Counted from the stretch's first letter, positions 1-5,582 are shown. The stretch: DNA of 6,149 nt from DATBLE01 sp038248655 (GCA_038248655.1 JBBRXG010000141.1:1-6149), one strand, 5' to 3'. A program made the numbers and translations. Notes: a model not told the origin generated them from the sequence alone.

Positions 1-48
1 CCTTCCTCGCGGCCCGGCGATTGCGCGTCCGGAGCAGCCCCCCGCGGC

Positions 49-54
49 TAGACT
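49..54 (+). promoter_or_regulatory. Putative -10 box (TAGACT) of the tRNA-Asp gene
   Basis: TAGACT fits the actinobacterial TANNNT -10 pattern. It would place transcription start near 61, a few bases before the mature tRNA 5' end at 66, leaving a very short leader for RNase P. No good -35 is visible at 16-18 bp spacing; TTGCGC at 21-26 is too far away (22 bp). Confidence 0.45.
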
Positions 55-65
55 GTCCCGCGCCC

Positions 66-139
<74 letters not shown>

Positions 140-147
140 CTTTGAAG

Positions 148-167
148 AGTGCCTGCAAATGGGCACT
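148..167 (+). terminator. Hairpin just after tRNA-Asp, possible terminator
   Basis: AGTGCC (148-153) pairs with GGCACT (162-167) across an 8-nt loop, 9 bp downstream of the tRNA. It is a 6-bp stem followed by TCCTGTTG rather than a clear T tract. It may end the tRNA transcript or be part of an integration-site arm. Only the stem itself is directly supported. Confidence 0.35.
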
Positions 168-201
168 TCCTGTTGCCTGAGCGAGCTCAGTATGTTCGGG
201 C

Positions 202-221
202 TCGGGCAGCATCGGGCAGCA
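202..221 (+). repeat. Perfect tandem 10-mer (TCGGGCAGCA x2)
   Basis: TCGGGCAGCA occurs twice head to tail at 202-211 and 212-221, with no mismatch. The function is unknown. Short direct repeats beside a tRNA could be protein-binding arm sites of an integrated element, but this cannot be decided from one copy pair. Confidence 0.6.
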
Positions 222-509
222 CTCAAAGCCCTGCGAACAGGCTCTTTCTGTTAGCTGATCTGCAACCAAGGATAGGAGGGGACGCCATGTAGGCGGTCGC
301 TTCGTGTGTGTAGGCAACGAAAGACCTCCGGTCAGTTCAAGCGCCCGCAGGGCTCATGACGCGCGATCGCTGTCGCGGTCGCGCTCGGCTTCCGGCCCCT
401 TCTCGCTTTACGCTCCGCCCGAGGCGCCGCGAGAGGCAGCGGACGGCCTCCGGCGTGTTGGCGAACATGCGCCATCGAACATCCATCACGCTGCGACCGC
501 CTGGCGCCA

Positions 510-1376
510 GTGTCGGCCAGCATCGGGCCTGCGCGAACCACACGCGTCCGGGCTCGCCGGGTTGTCCGGGAGCCGCTCTACGCTCTCGTCGTGCTGTGGG
601 ACGACGATGCGCCGCTTGAAGAGCTTGCCGCCAGCAGCGACGCAGAGGAGCTCTGTCGGCAGCTGCTGGCCTCGCCGTGGGGTTTGGGGTCGAGCACGCG
701 CTACAGGGAGGCCTTCGGCCTGCTCGCCAATGTGCAAGGCGCCGGGGACCTGCCGGCATCGTTCGTCGCGCTGCTGCTGTGCACTCACCGCCGCTGGGAT
801 CGGGTTACCGCCAGGCTGATCGCCGGGATCGAGGAGAGCGGCCTGCTCAGCGACGACCAGCTGGATGACCTGACGGAGTCCTTGCTCGCGGACGAGTTGG
901 TGATCTCCTACCCGCTCGCCTGGGTCTCGCCGCAGTGGCTCGACGTCGATCTCCGAGACGGCGCCGGCCGCGTCTACACGGTCGACGAGGACGCGCTCGG
1001 TGAGCACCGCCCCTCGCTCGAGCCGCCGCTGCGCCGCTGGGCGGCGCGACGTGCGCTGCGAGCCGATCCTGAGCGACTCGACGACCTGCTGAGCGCCGCC
1101 TCGAGGCTCGAGCCGCGCCATCGCGACGCGCTGATCCACGGGCTCCTCGATGCAGCCGACGCCCTCGACGAGAACGGGCAGCGGAGCCTCGTTCGGCGTG
1201 GCCTGGAGACCGCGCACGCCGGCGTGCGCCGCGCCGCGCTCGATCGGCTGTGCGCGCTGGACGGCCCCGAGACGGCGCGCCGCCGCGCGAGCGCCGACGC
1301 CAACGCGGCGGTACGCCGGTGGCAACCGCCGCACCCGGAGCCCCGCCAGGCGCAGAGCTCGCTCCTCAGGACCTGA
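510..1376 (+). CDS. HEAT-repeat-like hypothetical protein
   Basis: Frame of 288 residues, biochemical function unknown. The body is soluble, acidic/arginine-rich and mostly helical, with no signal peptide or membrane segment. Residues about 30-130 are leucine-rich helices and about 150-160 hold the motif PLAWVSPQWLDVDL. Residues about 225-272 form paired helices with the HEAT/PBS-lyase-like pattern (AGVRRAALDRLCALDGPE, then DANAAVRRW). I associate this overall pattern with conserved hypothetical proteins of Thermoleophilia. HEAT-like folds usually mediate protein-protein contacts. GTG at 510 is the first start in the open frame, but neither it nor GTG at 591 has a visible Shine-Dalgarno. Protein-like sequence begins only near residue 20, so the true 5' end may be 591 or may have been lost. 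The gene converges on the pRiA4b ORF-3-like gene with a 35-bp gap. Confidence 0.72.
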   Translation: MSASIGPARTTRVRARRVVREPLYALVVLWDDDAPLEELAASSDAEELCRQLLASPWGLGSSTRYREAFGLLANVQGAGDLPASFVALLLCTHRRWDRVTARLIAGIEESGLLSDDQLDDLTESLLADELVISYPLAWVSPQWLDVDLRDGAGRVYTVDEDALGEHRPSLEPPLRRWAARRALRADPERLDDLLSAASRLEPRHRDALIHGLLDAADALDENGQRSLVRRGLETAHAGVRRAALDRLCALDGPETARRRASADANAAVRRWQPPHPEPRQAQSSLLRT

Positions 1377-1382
1377 CTCGGT

Positions 1383-1403
1383 GCGGCGCCGACGGGGCGC
1401 CGC
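1383..1403. terminator. GC hairpin between convergent genes, likely bidirectional terminator
   Basis: GCGGCGCC (1383-1390) and GGCGCCGC (1396-1403) form a perfect 8-bp GC stem with a 5-nt loop. It sits inside the 35-bp gap between two convergent stop codons (1376 and 1412). There is no T tract on either side, as is common for hairpin terminators in high-GC Actinomycetota. Position and symmetry fit termination of both transcripts. Confidence 0.55.
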
Positions 1404-1411
1404 GATCGTGG

Positions 1412-1957
1412 TCACTGACGTTCCCAGCGCTCCTGCGGCCCCCACCAGGGCAGAAGCGGCGGCAGATCGCTCCGCCCGGGGTTCTCAGGCGGAGGCGACT
1501 CGCCGTCGTCGCCGTCCCAGGAGCGGCCGTACTGGTCGGGGATGTCGCCCCAGCCCCAGTAGGGGAGCGGCCCGTCGGGGAGGATCCCGAGCTCGTCGAG
1601 CGGATCGATGCGCTCGGCGGCGACCGTGCACAGGTGCGTCCAGTCGTCGCCGAGGTCGAACACGTACACGAACTGCTCACCTGCGCGCAGCCGGGCGAGC
1701 GTCGTTCGGCGGTCGTCGAGCGCCGGCCCCGCTTCCTCCCAATCGATGGACGGCGTCGTCAGCCGCGTCCCGTCGGCGAGCGTGAAGTCGTGGAGGTGCG
1801 CCCGGTCCCAGCGGGCGAAGGCGTCGTCGATCGCGTCTGCAAGCTGGGCGAACGTGTGACGGCGCGCGGCGGCGAAGATCCGTCCCGGCCGCGGCCAGAG
1901 ATCCTCGCCGCGGCCGTGCACCAGATCGACCCGGATCGACAGCCAGGTACGCGCCAT
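1412..1957 (-). CDS. Plasmid pRiA4b ORF-3-like family protein
   Basis: 181 residues, ATG start. The core signature of the PRiA4_ORF3 family (PF07929) is visible: FVYVFDLGDDWTHLCTV at residues about 96-112, preceded by the DAIDDAFARWDRAHLHDF segment (41-58) and followed by PYWGWGDIPDQYG (about 122-134). The name comes from an ORF on an Agrobacterium rhizogenes plasmid; the molecular function is not established and the family is often found in accessory DNA. Length matches the single-domain form. The C-terminus is proline/tryptophan-rich (PPLLPWWG). There is no signal peptide, and no strong Shine-Dalgarno precedes the start. It lies 29 bp behind the restored end of the DUF2293 gene on the same strand, so the two probably form an operon read leftwards from the 3038-3114 spacer. 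Confidence 0.85.
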   Translation of the reverse strand: MARTWLSIRVDLVHGRGEDLWPRPGRIFAAARRHTFAQLADAIDDAFARWDRAHLHDFTLADGTRLTTPSIDWEEAGPALDDRRTTLARLRAGEQFVYVFDLGDDWTHLCTVAAERIDPLDELGILPDGPLPYWGWGDIPDQYGRSWDGDDGESPPPENPGRSDLPPLLPWWGPQERWERQ

Positions 1958-1986
1958 CGGGTCGCGAGCCTACTTCGCCTGTCGAG

Positions 1987-2088
1987 TCAGCGGCGGCGCC
2001 AGCGCTCCAGTACCCGCTCGACCTCGCCACGGACACGCTCCCGCGCCTCGGCGCGCTCGACCCCGCTCATCAGCAGCTCGTCATAGGC
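1987..2088 (-). pseudogene. Displaced C-terminus of the DUF2293 gene, out of frame
   Basis: This stretch reads AYDELLMSGVERAEARE and ends in VLERWRRR before TGA at 1987-1989. It is the usual C-terminal end of DUF2293 proteins (family pattern RH..T.YD.LLM.G..R..AR, then a helix ending in W-R). It lies in another frame from the rest of the gene at 2081-3037. Removing one G from the GGG run at 2089-2091 restores RHEDT-AYDELLMSG and a protein of 349 residues. The real gene, ancestral or correctly sequenced, therefore spans 1987-3037. Confidence 0.82.
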
Positions 2089-3037
2089 GGGTGTCCTCGT
2101 GCCGGATCGAGGCGATGACCGCGAGCTCGACCGCGGCCAGGTCGAGGGCACGGCCGGCGGCGCTCCGGCCGACGCGTCCGCTGCTGCGCGCGGCGCTGTG
2201 ACGGGCGATCGCCTCGGCGCGCGGCGCGGGACAGCCCGGAAACAGGCGGACGATCTCCGCTGTGAGACGCGCGCGCAGGCCGGCGTCCTCGCGTCCGCGG
2301 CGCTCGGCATCCCGTTGACGCCGACGCGCTCGCGCTTCCTCGTCTGCCAGGCACTCCCGCTCCGCCCGCTCGAGCGCGTCCTCCTCGACCAGGATGCCCT
2401 GCCGCTCGTACCGCCTGCGGGCCCGGCTGAAGCGCACCACCACCGCCGACAGACGGCTTGCGCGCTTCGCGCGTCGGGTGAGCGCGGCATCGCCCGCGGG
2501 GAGGAAGACGAGGTGGTCGAGCTCGGCGCAGGCGAGGCAGAGCGGCCCGGGCGCGTCCATGATCAGCAGGTCGCCGGTTCCCCCACACGTCGTACACGTC
2601 CAGTTCTCGAGCGGTGCGATCACGACGAGCTCGGGCGGCCGGCTCTGTCGCTGCGCCAGGCGCTCGCGTGCGCCGGCGGAGAGCTCCGACGAGAGCCAGT
2701 GCGTCCGGTAGGCGCGCTCGACGGCCGGGTCGCCGTTCTCGCTGAAGCGGAGCGTCCGGCGGTCGGGCGTGCGCGCGACGTACGCGGTCTCGTTCGCCGC
2801 CAGGCCGCAGCCGTGCGCCCACCGCTCCAACAGGAGCAGCGCGGTCGAGAGCTTCGCCGGGCTCACGCTCAGCGCCTCCTCGAGCGTCTCGATCCGCCCC
2901 TTGCGCCAGGCGGCGACGTGGGAGGGCGCCAGCCAGCCGAGAGCGACGAGCACGTCGAGCGTGCTGACGGCCTGCTGCTCGACCAGGGCCGCCTCGGCCG
3001 CACCGACGACGCGTCGCTCGAGATCCTCCGTCCTCAT
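2081..3037 (-). CDS. DUF2293 domain protein, frameshifted near its C-terminus
   Basis: The uninterrupted frame gives 318 residues from ATG 3037. Residues 1-140 are a helical N-terminal region. Two CxxC pairs (C148/C151 in WTCTTCGG and C167/C170 in GPLCLAC) look like a zinc knuckle. Next come LDHLVFLPAGDAALTRRAK (about 173-191) and RRRYERQGILVE, which I recognise as highly conserved in this family. A charged helical linker precedes the C-terminal DUF2293 region from about residue 252 (IVRLFPGCP...). The function of DUF2293 is unknown; metal binding and possible nucleic-acid contact are inference from the cysteines and basic patches. The frame ends early at RHEDTRL because of one extra base at 2089-2091, and the last 33 residues lie at 1987-2088. 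The gene is divergent from the SWIM remnant, with a 77-bp spacer. No clear Shine-Dalgarno is seen before 3037. Confidence 0.85.
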   Translation of the reverse strand: MRTEDLERRVVGAAEAALVEQQAVSTLDVLVALGWLAPSHVAAWRKGRIETLEEALSVSPAKLSTALLLLERWAHGCGLAANETAYVARTPDRRTLRFSENGDPAVERAYRTHWLSSELSAGARERLAQRQSRPPELVVIAPLENWTCTTCGGTGDLLIMDAPGPLCLACAELDHLVFLPAGDAALTRRAKRASRLSAVVVRFSRARRRYERQGILVEEDALERAERECLADEEARARRRQRDAERRGREDAGLRARLTAEIVRLFPGCPAPRAEAIARHSAARSSGRVGRSAAGRALDLAAVELAVIASIRHEDTRL

Positions 3038-3041
3038 GCCA

Positions 3042-3053
3042 CGCTCGCGAGCG
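3042..3053. promoter_or_regulatory. 12-bp perfect palindrome in the divergent spacer
   Basis: CGCTCGCGAGCG at 3042-3053 is its own reverse complement and lies 4 bp upstream of the DUF2293 start, inside the 77-bp spacer shared with the SWIM remnant. It could be an operator, a hairpin in the leader, or a chance product of high GC. No clear -10 or -35 could be assigned in the spacer. An AGGAGGAG at 3075-3082 is too far from the GTG at 3115 to act as its ribosome binding site. Confidence 0.3.
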
Positions 3054-3114
3054 ATTCTCGCGCACGCCGCGAGCAGGAGGAGTTCTGTCGCGCCGGTCGC
3101 GTAGTTCGGCCGAG

Positions 3115-3998
3115 GTGGAACCGAACCTGGCTGAGTCGTTGACGCGCGCGACGCTGCGGCGTTTGGCCGACGCGCGGTCGTTCGAGCACGGCGAGGAGTA
3201 CGCGGCGACCGGCGCGGTCGGGTCGCTTCGGTGGGACGAGTCGTCGATCCGAGCGGGCGTGCAGAGCGCGGAGCGCTACCGCGTGCGGCTCGAGCTCGCC
3301 GGCGGCGCGCCTGCCGGCTCCTGCACGTGCGAGTACGTCGACGACTCGAGCGGTGAGCTCGGCGCCGTTAGGGAACGGCTCGAGGAGCTCCACCTCGCCG
3401 CCTGCCGCGAAAGCCCGCCCCGAGCCGCGCACGCTGGCCGAGCGGCTGTTCCAGTGGGAGGTCGAGGGCGAATGGGACACGTTCTCTGGCGCGGTCGAGC
3501 GCTACGCCGACGTCCTCGGCGACTCCGGGGTCGCGTGCTACCGCGAGCTGGCCGAGGCGGCCTGTGCCGGCGAGCCCGAGCTCGCCGCGGGCAGCAGCCG
3601 CGCGTGGGGCTCGCGGCGCTTCCGGCTCGCGCAGATAATGGAGTGCCTCGCACGAGCCGATGGCGACGTTGACGCGCTCGTCGCCGTGCTCGGCCGCGAC
3701 TTGTCGAGCCCGTACCGCTACCTCCTGATCGCGGAGGAGCTACTCGCCGCCGGGCGCGCCGACGAGGCGACCGAGTGGGCGGAGCGCGGCCTCGCCGCCT
3801 TCGACGAGCGGGCCGATCCGCGGCTGGTCGACTTCGTCTGCGAGCGGTACGCGCACTCAGGCCGACACGACCAGGCGACCCAGCTCGCCTGGGAGACGCT
3901 CGAACAGTCGCGCCGCGTTGACGCCTACCAGCGTCTCGCGAAGGTCACCTCACACGCCGGCACATGGGAGTCCTGGCGCGAGCCTGCCCGCGACGCAG
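3115..3998 (+). pseudogene. SWIM zinc-finger protein, degraded (internal deletion, frameshift, lost 3' end)
   Basis: Intact relatives as I recall them have several hundred residues: an N-terminal SARSFERGEEY-type segment, a SWIM finger (CxC...CxH) and a long helical C-terminal part. From GTG 3115 this copy has LADARSFEHGEEYAATGAVG (residues 17-36) and C70-T-C72 of the finger. It then jumps in frame at about Y74/V75 (3334-3340) to VDDSSGELGAVRERLEELH, which belongs far downstream in relatives, so the finger's second half (CxH) is gone. After ELHLAACR (to 3408) the reading frame shifts by +1, and the homology continues in another frame with LAERLFQWEVEGEWDTF, then LSSPYRYLLIAEELLAAGR and RLVDFVCERY. 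The family sequence stops at WESWREPA near 3990 and is replaced by a nucleotidyltransferase end. The product cannot bind zinc through the finger and is almost certainly non-functional. Confidence 0.8.
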
Positions 3999-4067
3999 CC
4001 GGAACGCGCGGGCGACGTGGTCCGCGACGCGCTCGCCGAGAGCGTCGTCGTCTATGAATCGACCTGA
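3999..4067 (+). pseudogene. 3' remnant of an MNT-type nucleotidyltransferase (HEPN partner)
   Basis: In the frame ending at TGA 4065-4067 the sequence reads PERAGDVVRDALAESVVVYE. This resembles the C-terminal end of minimal nucleotidyltransferases (pattern vvr.al.egvvvYe) that are encoded directly upstream of HEPN genes. Only about 22 codons remain; the catalytic GSxAxG and DxD region is absent. The stop overlaps the HEPN start by 14 bp, the arrangement normal for MNT-HEPN operons, which supports the identification beyond the short match. The piece is joined directly to the truncated SWIM gene, implying one deletion that removed the 3' end of one gene and most of the other. Confidence 0.6.
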
Positions 4068-4449
4068 GGGCGAGGGCGAGCGCGCCCGTACCTTCCTCCG
4101 GCGCGCCGACGCCGACCTCGCCGCCGTACGCGCCATGGAGGCGCTCGACGAGGTTCCCGACGAGATCGTCGGCTTCCACGGACAGCAAGCCGCTGAGAAG
4201 CTGCTCGAGGCCGTTCTCGCCGCACACGGGATCGACTTCCCCCGTGCGCACTCGATCCGCTTCCTGCTCGATCTGCTCGACGACCGCCGGCTCGCTCCAC
4301 CCTCGGACCTGCACGGCATCGTCGAGCTCTACCCGTTCGGCGTCCAGCTCCGCTACGGAGCGCCGCTCGACGAGGAGCTCCTCGACCGCGCGGCGATGCG
4401 AGAACTGCTCGACCGTCTTCGAGCGTGGACCGAGACCCACCTCTCGTGA
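4054..4449 (+). CDS. HEPN domain-containing protein, orphaned from its MNT partner
   Basis: 131 residues from ATG 4054. The HEPN (PF05168) signature FHGQQAAEKLLEAVLAAHG spans residues 41-59, followed by RAHSIRFLLDLLDD (64-77), VQLRYGAPLDEELL (97-110) and a final amphipathic helix. Such small helical proteins pair with MNT nucleotidyltransferases as toxin-antitoxin-like modules, where HEPN proteins may act as RNases. The canonical RNxxxHxY of the HepT/DUF86 branch is not seen. The only Rx4-6H spacing is R123-x5-H129 at the extreme C-terminus, which may be fortuitous, so RNase activity is uncertain. The frame is open upstream to 3964, but ATG 4054 is preferred because the protein starts there in family terms and overlaps the MNT stop. 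No own promoter is evident. Confidence 0.85.
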   Translation: MNRPEGEGERARTFLRRADADLAAVRAMEALDEVPDEIVGFHGQQAAEKLLEAVLAAHGIDFPRAHSIRFLLDLLDDRRLAPPSDLHGIVELYPFGVQLRYGAPLDEELLDRAAMRELLDRLRAWTETHLS

Positions 4450-4591
4450 CATCCGCATCGACGCGCCGGCTACCCGGCCGTCCGCGAGGTCGCATGTGGA
4501 CTTCGCGACTCGCGCACACGGCGTAATCCCTGAGGAGTGATCCTCGAGCTGGCAGCCCGTCCGCAGTACGACAAGGTGGGACGGTTACTGA
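4450..4591 (+). other. Spacer between HEPN gene and vapBC
   Basis: No gene is seen. A small stem-loop lies at 4532-4545: GAGGA pairs with TCCTC around the tetraloop GTGA, a GNRA-type loop. It could weakly terminate or stabilise a transcript. The vapB frame is open upstream to a GTG at 4537, but that extension runs through the AT-rich promoter palindromes and is not coding. Confidence 0.35.
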
Positions 4592-4619
4592 GATATATCC
4601 TGAGTCGCTGGTATATACT
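4592..4619 (+). promoter_or_regulatory. vapBC promoter with two AT-rich palindromes (candidate operator)
   Basis: GATATATC (4592-4599) and GTATATAC (4611-4618) are two 8-bp palindromes, 19 bp centre to centre, in an AT-rich island within GC-rich DNA. TATACT at 4614-4619 matches the -10 consensus TATAAT at five of six positions and lies 7 bp before the vapB ATG at 4627. Transcription would therefore start at or next to the ATG, giving a leaderless mRNA. The palindromes overlap the core promoter, which fits the usual autorepression of such operons by the antitoxin or VapBC complex. No convincing -35 is visible. Confidence 0.6.
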
Positions 4620-4626
4620 TGCTGGG

Positions 4627-4821
4627 ATGGGTAAGCACTTGGTCGACATCGACGAGGAGGCCCTGCGCGCCGCCCGCGCCCGGCTCGGAACCGAGACGAT
4701 CAAGGAGACGGTCAACCGTGCCTTGCGGCGAGCCGCCGGCAGCGACGAGCGGAGGGTGAAGAGGTCGCTGGATGCGCTCGCGCGCGCCGAACTCGCCGCT
4801 CGCGAGGACGCATGGCGCTGA
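4627..4821 (+). CDS. vapB: VapB-family antitoxin of a type II toxin-antitoxin module
   Basis: 64 residues. The N-terminus KHLVDIDEEALRAARARLG (residues 3-21) followed by TETIKETVNRALRRAAG (22-38) has the ribbon-helix-helix layout of VapB/DUF2191 antitoxins: a short beta strand for DNA binding and dimerisation, then two helices. The charged helical C-terminus ending in LAAREDAWR would wrap the toxin. ATG 4627 is chosen over an upstream in-frame GTG because the family sequence begins there and the promoter lies directly in front. No Shine-Dalgarno is visible, consistent with a leaderless start. The 3' end overlaps vapC by 10 bp, which couples their translation and sets antitoxin before toxin. 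Confidence 0.9.
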   Translation: MGKHLVDIDEEALRAARARLGTETIKETVNRALRRAAGSDERRVKRSLDALARAELAAREDAWR

Positions 4822-5225
4822 CCCACCTCGTCGATACCAGCGTGCTCACCCGACTGGGCCGGCCGCAGATCCGAGCCGCGGTGGAGCCGGCGGCGACCCG
4901 CGGCGAGCTCGCACGCGCCGGCATCAGCGATCTCGAGATCGGCTACTCGGCCCGAAGCGCCGCCGAATGGGACCGCCTGATGGCGGCACTGCAGGTCCTC
5001 GAACTGGTCGAGACGACCAGCGATCACCTGCGCAGAGCGCGACAGGTGCAGCGGCTGCTGGCCGCCAAGCACCAGCGCGGCCGCAAGGTGCCGGATCTCC
5101 TCATCGCCGCCGCGGCCGAAGCGCGAGCCCTAACCGTGCTTCACTACGATGCCGACTTCGATCGCATCGCGGCGGTGACGGGCCAATCCTGCGAGTGGGT
5201 CGTACCTGCCGGTTCCGCCGACTGA
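4812..5225 (+). CDS. vapC: VapC-family PIN-domain toxin (ribonuclease)
   Basis: 137 residues, the usual PIN toxin length. The acidic Mg2+-binding residues expected for PIN ribonucleases are all present: D8 in HLVDTSVL, E42 in ISDLEIGYSAR, D95 in KVPDLLIAAAAE, and D113 with D115/D117 in LHYDADFDRIA. VapC toxins cleave specific tRNAs or rRNA to stop translation and are held inactive by VapB; the target here cannot be read from sequence. ATG 4812 overlaps vapB by 10 bp with GAGG at 4804-4807 as a weak ribosome binding site. Nothing looks damaged, in contrast with the neighbouring genes, so the module is probably active. Confidence 0.94.
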   Translation: MALTHLVDTSVLTRLGRPQIRAAVEPAATRGELARAGISDLEIGYSARSAAEWDRLMAALQVLELVETTSDHLRRARQVQRLLAAKHQRGRKVPDLLIAAAAEARALTVLHYDADFDRIAAVTGQSCEWVVPAGSAD

Positions 5226-5241
5226 TCCGGTCGCGGCGGAT
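5225..5241. terminator. Small hairpin at the vapC stop, possible weak terminator
   Basis: ATCCG (5225-5229) pairs with CGGAT (5237-5241) across a 7-nt loop. It sits in the 25-bp gap between the vapC stop and the stop of a leftward small ORF at 5251. The stem is only 5 bp and no T tract follows, so support is positional. Confidence 0.25.
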
Positions 5242-5250
5242 ACTCGAGCC

Positions 5251-5418
5251 TCAGGCAGCGACAAGCTCGTACCAACCGACGAGTTCGGCCACGAGATCGT
5301 TCCCATGGCCGTCGCGGACTGCGACACCGGCGCCTGCGACGACCGCATCCCACGCGCACACCCGCCAGAAGGTTGTCTCGTTCACAGCAGCAACGACAAC
5401 GGGCCATCCCGCGCTCAT
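5251..5418 (-). CDS. Small hypothetical protein (55 residues), leftward
   Basis: The frame reads MSAGWPVVVAAVNETTFW, continues VCAWDAVVAGAGVAV and ends GNDLVAELVGWYELVAA before TGA at 5251. No family is recognised. The composition (tryptophans, balanced acidic residues, few arginines) is more protein-like than the GC shadow frames around it. Its ATG overlaps the TGA of the frame that carries the integrase remnant as ATGA, a typical coupled arrangement. It converges on vapC. The frame stays open upstream of the ATG to about 5488, so it may instead be the tail of a longer broken gene. No clear Shine-Dalgarno is seen. Confidence 0.35.
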   Translation of the reverse strand: MSAGWPVVVAAVNETTFWRVCAWDAVVAGAGVAVRDGHGNDLVAELVGWYELVAA

Positions 5419-5526
5419 CCCGCACGAGCGCGCCGGAAGCTCCCGCCAGCTCCCGTCAATCCCCGCAACGCCAGGGTCGGAAAGCCCTGCTCACCGGTAA
5501 ATCCCGCCCATCCCCGCTCAGCCCGC
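5405..5526 (+). repeat. Cluster of short same-strand repeats, consensus [CA]ATCCC(C)GC
   Basis: Five copies occur: CATCCCGC 5405-5412, CATCCCGC 5416-5423, AATCCCCGC 5458-5466, AATCCCGC 5500-5507 and CATCCCCGC 5509-5517. A one-mismatch copy CAGCCCGC lies at 5519-5526. All point the same way. A separate tandem pair AGCTCCCGCC/AGCTCCCGTC sits at 5438-5457. They end 10 bp before the anticodon-arm-like hairpin and lie just past the integrase remnant. Arm-type binding sites of a tyrosine integrase are one possible role; high GC alone could give some of them. Confidence 0.5.
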
Positions 5527-5535
5527 AAGCGCCAT

Positions 5536-5556
5536 GACCGGCCTGTCATGCCGGTC
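5536..5556 (+). repeat. tRNA-Asp anticodon-arm-like hairpin, candidate att core
   Basis: GACCGGC (5536-5542) pairs perfectly with GCCGGTC (5550-5556) around the 7-nt loop CTGTCAT. The inner 17 bases (5538-5554) equal the tRNA-Asp anticodon arm at 93-109 except for one T in place of C, in the same orientation. The similarity ends quickly on both sides, and no T arm or acceptor follows. It lies about 30 bp past the integrase remnant's coding end, where an integrase's own attachment core is usually found. It could equally be a terminator stem for a leftward gene. Confidence 0.5.
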
Positions 5557-5582
5557 GCGTCGTCGCCCGAACGCGAGCTTCC

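Larger units (their letters stand above)
140..509. other. Gene-poor stretch after tRNA-Asp
   Basis: No convincing gene is seen in these 370 bp. Open frames exist on both strands but read as arginine/serine-rich GC shadows without family features. The stretch holds a hairpin at 148-167, a perfect tandem 10-mer at 202-221, an imperfect stem around 233-255 (AACAG/CTGTT), and a perfect Shine-Dalgarno followed by ATG-TAG at 274-292. A tRNA-proximal flank of this kind would suit an old integration site, but no integrase is present on this side. Confidence 0.5.

Noticed and set aside
486..1445. Leftward 319-residue frame opposite the HEAT-like gene
   Set aside because: It is arginine/valine-rich with no domain, lies antisense to a better-supported gene, and crosses the 3' end of the convergent gene. 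It is a typical high-GC shadow.
1250..2086. Rightward 278-residue frame over the pRiA4b ORF-3-like gene
   Set aside because: The composition is low-complexity RPV-rich and antisense to a clear PF07929-type protein.
2099..3142. Rightward 347-residue frame opposite the DUF2293 gene
   Set aside because: It is a long open frame caused by GC bias. The opposite strand carries recognisable DUF2293 motifs and two CxxC pairs.
3964..4053. Upstream start for the HEPN protein at 3964
   Set aside because: The added residues are an arginine-rich out-of-frame reading of the SWIM-MNT junction. ATG 4054 overlaps the MNT stop as is usual.
4537..4626. Upstream GTG start for vapB at 4537
   Set aside because: The extra 30 residues have no family support and would run through the AT-rich promoter palindromes. 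The ribbon-helix-helix domain starts at ATG 4627.
5405..5526. CRISPR array
   Set aside because: The repeats are only 8-9 bp and irregularly spaced, there are no spacers of constant length, and no cas genes are present.
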